A stretch of 8,094 nucleotides of DNA, taken from Acidobacteriota bacterium. Lineage in GTDB: Bacteria; Acidobacteriota; Vicinamibacteria; Vicinamibacterales; UBA2999. The translations under genes were made by a program, and so were the position numbers. Below are positions 5,153 to 8,094 of the stretch, one piece after another. The stretch lies in assembly GCA_947465275.1 (NCBI GenBank), contig CANIAI010000096.1:1-8094 (forward strand), written 5' to 3'. Each line of letters opens with the position of its first letter. Positions within the stretch are counted from its first letter, which is position 1. A model generated the notes under the pieces. It saw nothing but the letters and a program-made list of their open reading frames with translations, did no database searches and was not told the DNA's origin.

Positions 5153-6733
5153 ATGCTGCAGTCACTACTCGGTGGTATCGGGTGGCTCGGGTCCGCCCTC
5201 GTCTTCGCGGCGGTCGCGGCCCGCTTCCTCAAGCCGGAGTGGGACCAGTACGCCATCTACGGCGCCTGGGCCGGCCTCGGCTGCATCCTCCTCTACGGCA
5301 TCGGCCAGTGGCGTGACGTGCTGGCGTTCTTCCGGCGGCGGCAGGCGCGCTACGGGGCGCTCGCGACCATCAGCGTGCTGGTCGCGCTCGCGATCGTCGT
5401 CGCGGTGAACTACCTCGCCGCGCGCCAGAACAAGCGGTGGGACCTGACCGAGAGCAAGCAGAACAGCCTCTCGGAGCAGACCGTCAAGGTGCTGAAGGGG
5501 CTCGACGCGCCGGCGACGTTCACGGTCTTCGATCGCCAGGGCAACCTCGATCGCTTCCGTTCCCGGCTGGACGAGTACGCCTACCAGAGCTCGCAGGTGT
5601 CGGCCGACTATGTCGACCCCGACACCAAGCCGGTCATCGCGCGGCAGTACAACATCGACGCCTACGGCACCGTCGTCGTCGAGTACAAGGGACGGCGGGA
5701 GCGGGCGACCTCGGACAGCGAGCAGGACCTCACCAATGCGCTCATCAAGGTGATTTCCGGGAAGGCGCGCTCCGTCTACTTCGTGCAGGGGCACGGCGAG
5801 AAGAACCCGACCGTCACCGACCGTGGCGGCTACAGCGCCATCGCCGCCACGCTGAAGCGCGACAACTACGCCGTCGAGACGCTGGTGCTCGCGCAGCAGA
5901 AGGACGTGCCGGACGAGGCGACGGCCGTCGTGCTCGCCGGGCCGACGAGCGACCTGCTGCCGGAGGAGGCCGCGGCGCTGTCGCGCTACCTCGCGAAGGC
6001 GGGCAAGCTGATGGTGCTGCTCGACCCGTCGCTCGACGGGAAGATGTTGCCGAACCTGCAGGGGTTGATCCACGAGTGGGGCATCGACGTCGGGTCGAAC
6101 ATCGTCGTCGACATCAGCGGCGCGACCAACGACCCGAGCTTCGCCGTGGCGGCCAACTACCCGCCGCACCCGATCACCGATCGGTTCTCGGCGCTGACCC
6201 TCTATCCGGTCGCGCGGTCGGTCGCCGTGGTGCCCGCGGGCGTCAATGGACACAAGGCGCAGCCGGTCGTCGAAACGAGCCCGCGCAGCTGGGCCGAGGC
6301 GAACCTCGAGACGCTGAAGACCGGCGTCAAGATGGAGCCGGACAAGGGCGACACGCCCGGACCGATCACGATTGTGGCCGCCGTATCGGCACCGGTGACC
6401 GCCGCGGGCGACGCCACGCCGGCCGCTGACGCCGCTGATCCGGCCGCGGATCCTGACGCGCCGAAGCCCGAGAGCCGCCTGGTGGTCTTCGGGGACGCCG
6501 ATTTCGCGAGCAACGCCTACGGCGGCGTCGAGGGGAACCCGAACCTCTTCGCGAACGCGCTCAACTGGCTGGCGCAGCAGGAGAACCTGATCGCGGTCCG
6601 CCCGAAGTCGGCGAACGACCGGCGCCTCGAGATGACCGCGCGCCAGCAGCAGGGCGTGCTCATCACCTCGATCTTCCTGATGCCGGCACTGGTGTTCGGC
6701 GTGGGCATCTACACCTGGTGGCGGAGGCGATAG
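5153..6733 (+). CDS. GldG-family auxiliary component of the ABC exporter
   Basis: A 526-residue membrane protein. Hydrophobic spans at about 9-24, 34-51 and 68-88 precede a long extracytoplasmic part, and one further span (503-521) ends in TWWRRR. Family marks are RWDLTESKQNSLSEQT (95-110), VYFVQGHGEKNP (208-219), a DP loop (291-292) and VFGDADFASN (445-454), near the end of the soluble region. GldG proteins partner GldF-type permeases; the soluble part is related to intraflagellar-transport-like ABC auxiliary domains and carries no ATP-binding loop. Residues 411-440 are an Ala/Pro/Asp-rich, low-complexity insertion, probably a flexible linker. ATG 5153 is chosen because GAGGG (5140-5144) precedes it by about nine bases and it opens directly into the first span; a longer frame from 4811 would overlap the permease gene in another frame with an Arg/Pro-rich, non-protein-like sequence. 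Four bases separate its stop from the next start region, consistent with one operon. Confidence 0.93.
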   Translation: MLQSLLGGIGWLGSALVFAAVAARFLKPEWDQYAIYGAWAGLGCILLYGIGQWRDVLAFFRRRQARYGALATISVLVALAIVVAVNYLAARQNKRWDLTESKQNSLSEQTVKVLKGLDAPATFTVFDRQGNLDRFRSRLDEYAYQSSQVSADYVDPDTKPVIARQYNIDAYGTVVVEYKGRRERATSDSEQDLTNALIKVISGKARSVYFVQGHGEKNPTVTDRGGYSAIAATLKRDNYAVETLVLAQQKDVPDEATAVVLAGPTSDLLPEEAAALSRYLAKAGKLMVLLDPSLDGKMLPNLQGLIHEWGIDVGSNIVVDISGATNDPSFAVAANYPPHPITDRFSALTLYPVARSVAVVPAGVNGHKAQPVVETSPRSWAEANLETLKTGVKMEPDKGDTPGPITIVAAVSAPVTAAGDATPAADAADPAADPDAPKPESRLVVFGDADFASNAYGGVEGNPNLFANALNWLAQQENLIAVRPKSANDRRLEMTARQQQGVLITSIFLMPALVFGVGIYTWWRRR

Positions 6734-6736
6734 GCG

Positions 6737-8074
6737 ATGCGCCGCCTGGCCTCCACGCTCGGCCTCGTGCTCGTCCTCGCCGGCCTCGGCGGGTACATCT
6801 ACTTCATCGACAACCGGACACCGGCCGTCGATCCGGACGCGAAGGCGAAGGCCTTCGACGTGAACGCCGGGGACATCGAGGAGATCGAGATCGCGGTCAC
6901 CGGTGGTGACACGTCACGCCTGAAGCGCGAGGGGAACGGGTGGGTGCTGGTCGACCCGGTCCGGGCGACCGCCGACGGCTCCGAGATCTCCAACATGGCG
7001 TCGACACTCGCCGCGCTCGACGTGCAGCGGGTGGTCGACGAGACGCCGGTGAGCCTCGGGCAGTTCGGCCTCGACACCCCGCACCTGCAGATCTCCTTCC
7101 GCGCGAAGGGGCAGCAGGCGTTCAGCCGCATCCAGATCGGCGACAAGACCCCTACGGGTGGCGACGTCTACGCCAGGCGCCCCGACGAACCGAAGGTCTT
7201 CCTCGTCTCGTCGTTCCTGGAGGAGACGTTCCGGCGCAATGCGTTCGACCTGCGCGACAAGACGCTCATCCGTTTCGATCGCGAGAAGGTGCGCGGCGTG
7301 GAGCTCACGAGCGGACCGACGACGATGGGCCTGACGCGCACGGGGACGAACTGGAGCCTCGTGAAGCCGGCCCCGATGCGCGCCGACTACGGCGCGGTCG
7401 AAGGACTGATCACGAGCCTCTCGGCGACGCTGATGCAGAAGTTCGTCGCCGACGACGCGACGCCGGCGGAGCTCGCGCAGTACGGCCTGACGACACCTTC
7501 GGCCGTGGCGGCCGTGGTGCTCGAGGACGGCTCGCGCGTGACGCTGACCCTCGGCCGGACCGAGAACGCCGAGACCTACGCCCGGGTGTCGGGGTCGCCG
7601 GCGGTGGTGATGGTCGCACCCACGATCGTCAACGACCTGAAGAAGCCGGTCGCCGACTACCGCCGCCGCGACCTGTTCGACATGCGCGCCTTCAGCGCCA
7701 CGTCGGTGGCGCTCACGCGCGGCACGCAGCGGGTCGTGCTGACGCGTGAGACCGGCACCGACGGCATGTCGACGTGGAAGAACGGGGCCGGCACCGTGCT
7801 CGGGCGTGACGCGGTCGAGGGGCTCATCACGAAGCTCGCGAACCTGCGCGTGCAGGACTTCGCGGCGAAGGCTGACGCGGCGCTGAAGATGCCGACGCTG
7901 ACCGTCTCGGCCCACTTCGGCGAGAACAAGGGTGAAGACCGCACCGAGGCGGTGACGCTCGCGAAGGCGGGCACGTCGCTGGTCGCGAGCAGACCTGACG
8001 AGCCGGGGTCGCTGGCGGTCGGTCCCGCCGCCCCGCTCGACGAGATCCTGAAGGACCTCGACGCCCTCAAGTGA
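6737..8074 (+). CDS. DUF4340-family membrane-anchored protein with three repeated modules
   Basis: A 445-residue protein. Residues 7-24 form one uncleaved signal-anchor span (no lipobox cysteine), and the rest should face the outside. It contains repeated modules of about 130 residues. Module 1 (about 45-180) and module 2 (about 184-320) align by eye: a strand with LTR or LKR, NGWVLVDP versus TNWSLVKP, GLDTP versus GLTTP, IQIGDKTP versus LTLGRTEN, VYAR versus TYAR, and RRNAFDLRDK versus RRRDLFDMRA. Module 3 (about 321-445) is shorter and more worn, with WKN, a helix VEGLITKLANLRV matching VEGLITSLSATLM of module 2, and SLVASR in place of VYAR. DUF4340 genes often follow gldG-type genes, and the protein is probably a partner of that complex; its biochemical role is unknown. 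GGAGG lies nine bases before the ATG, which is three bases after the gldG-type stop. Confidence 0.9.
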   Translation: MRRLASTLGLVLVLAGLGGYIYFIDNRTPAVDPDAKAKAFDVNAGDIEEIEIAVTGGDTSRLKREGNGWVLVDPVRATADGSEISNMASTLAALDVQRVVDETPVSLGQFGLDTPHLQISFRAKGQQAFSRIQIGDKTPTGGDVYARRPDEPKVFLVSSFLEETFRRNAFDLRDKTLIRFDREKVRGVELTSGPTTMGLTRTGTNWSLVKPAPMRADYGAVEGLITSLSATLMQKFVADDATPAELAQYGLTTPSAVAAVVLEDGSRVTLTLGRTENAETYARVSGSPAVVMVAPTIVNDLKKPVADYRRRDLFDMRAFSATSVALTRGTQRVVLTRETGTDGMSTWKNGAGTVLGRDAVEGLITKLANLRVQDFAAKADAALKMPTLTVSAHFGENKGEDRTEAVTLAKAGTSLVASRPDEPGSLAVGPAAPLDEILKDLDALK

Positions 8075-8084
8075 TCGCCCGGCC

Positions 8085-8094
8085 ATGAGCACCC
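8085..8094 (+). CDS. Possible start of a fifth operon gene, cut by the right window edge
   Basis: ATG-AGC-ACC starts ten bases after the DUF4340 stop on the same strand, a spacing that fits the operon. Only three full codons (Met-Ser-Thr) are visible and no Shine-Dalgarno is evident before it, so the product cannot be named and the call rests on position alone. Confidence 0.35.

Noticed and set aside
5165..6253. Minus-strand frame of 362 codons opposite the GldG gene, and a similar one at 6914-8092
   Set aside because: Their Arg/Val/Asp/His bias mirrors the opposite strand, they have no recognisable domain, and the plus-strand genes are well supported.

Overview
The window is very GC-rich (visibly around 68-70%) and densely coded, with short gaps and overlapping junctions. 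Gene content suggests an Acidobacteriota-like bacterium, perhaps of the Vicinamibacteria type. The clues are a Gld-type ABC exporter with GldG and DUF4340 partners, a stand-alone larE, and a GT39-like membrane glycosyltransferase. This taxonomic guess is inference from gene content and codon use; there is no rRNA or other marker gene here.

Left arm, minus strand (1-2650): three genes read leftwards and are tightly coupled. First is a 78-residue zinc-ribbon protein ending in 26 consecutive Asp/Glu residues. Its stop codon abuts the start of larE, the sulfur insertase of nickel-pincer nucleotide (NPN) cofactor synthesis. LarE in turn overlaps by 29 nt a large multi-pass GT-C-like glycosyltransferase that runs off the left edge. 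A perfect TATAAT on the minus strand (2738-2743) and a leader with overlapping inverted repeats precede the zinc-ribbon gene. No larA, larB or larC is present, so the client of the cofactor cannot be seen here.

Middle, plus strand (2770-3234): a GNAT-family N-acetyltransferase is transcribed divergently from the zinc-ribbon gene. A 178-nt gap follows. It holds a good sigma70-like promoter (TTGCCG-17-TAGGAT) and a strong Shine-Dalgarno sequence.

Right arm, plus strand (3413-8074): a compact four-gene operon encodes an ABC-2 exporter module. It comprises an ATPase (GTG start), a GldF-like permease (8-nt overlap), a GldG-family auxiliary membrane protein, and a DUF4340 protein with one N-terminal membrane anchor. 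The ATPase and permease would form the transporter. The GldG and DUF4340 proteins put large domains on the outer face of the membrane and probably act as partners. The substrate is unknown; gliding is only what related proteins do in Bacteroidota. An ATG ten bases after the last stop may start a further gene that is cut by the window end.

The most notable points are the zinc-ribbon/poly-acidic partner of LarE, a LarE with three cysteines, the three-module internal repeat of the DUF4340 protein, and the complete GldF/GldG/DUF4340 operon without any visible gliding gene. I see no CRISPR array, tRNA, rRNA, insertion sequence or phage gene.
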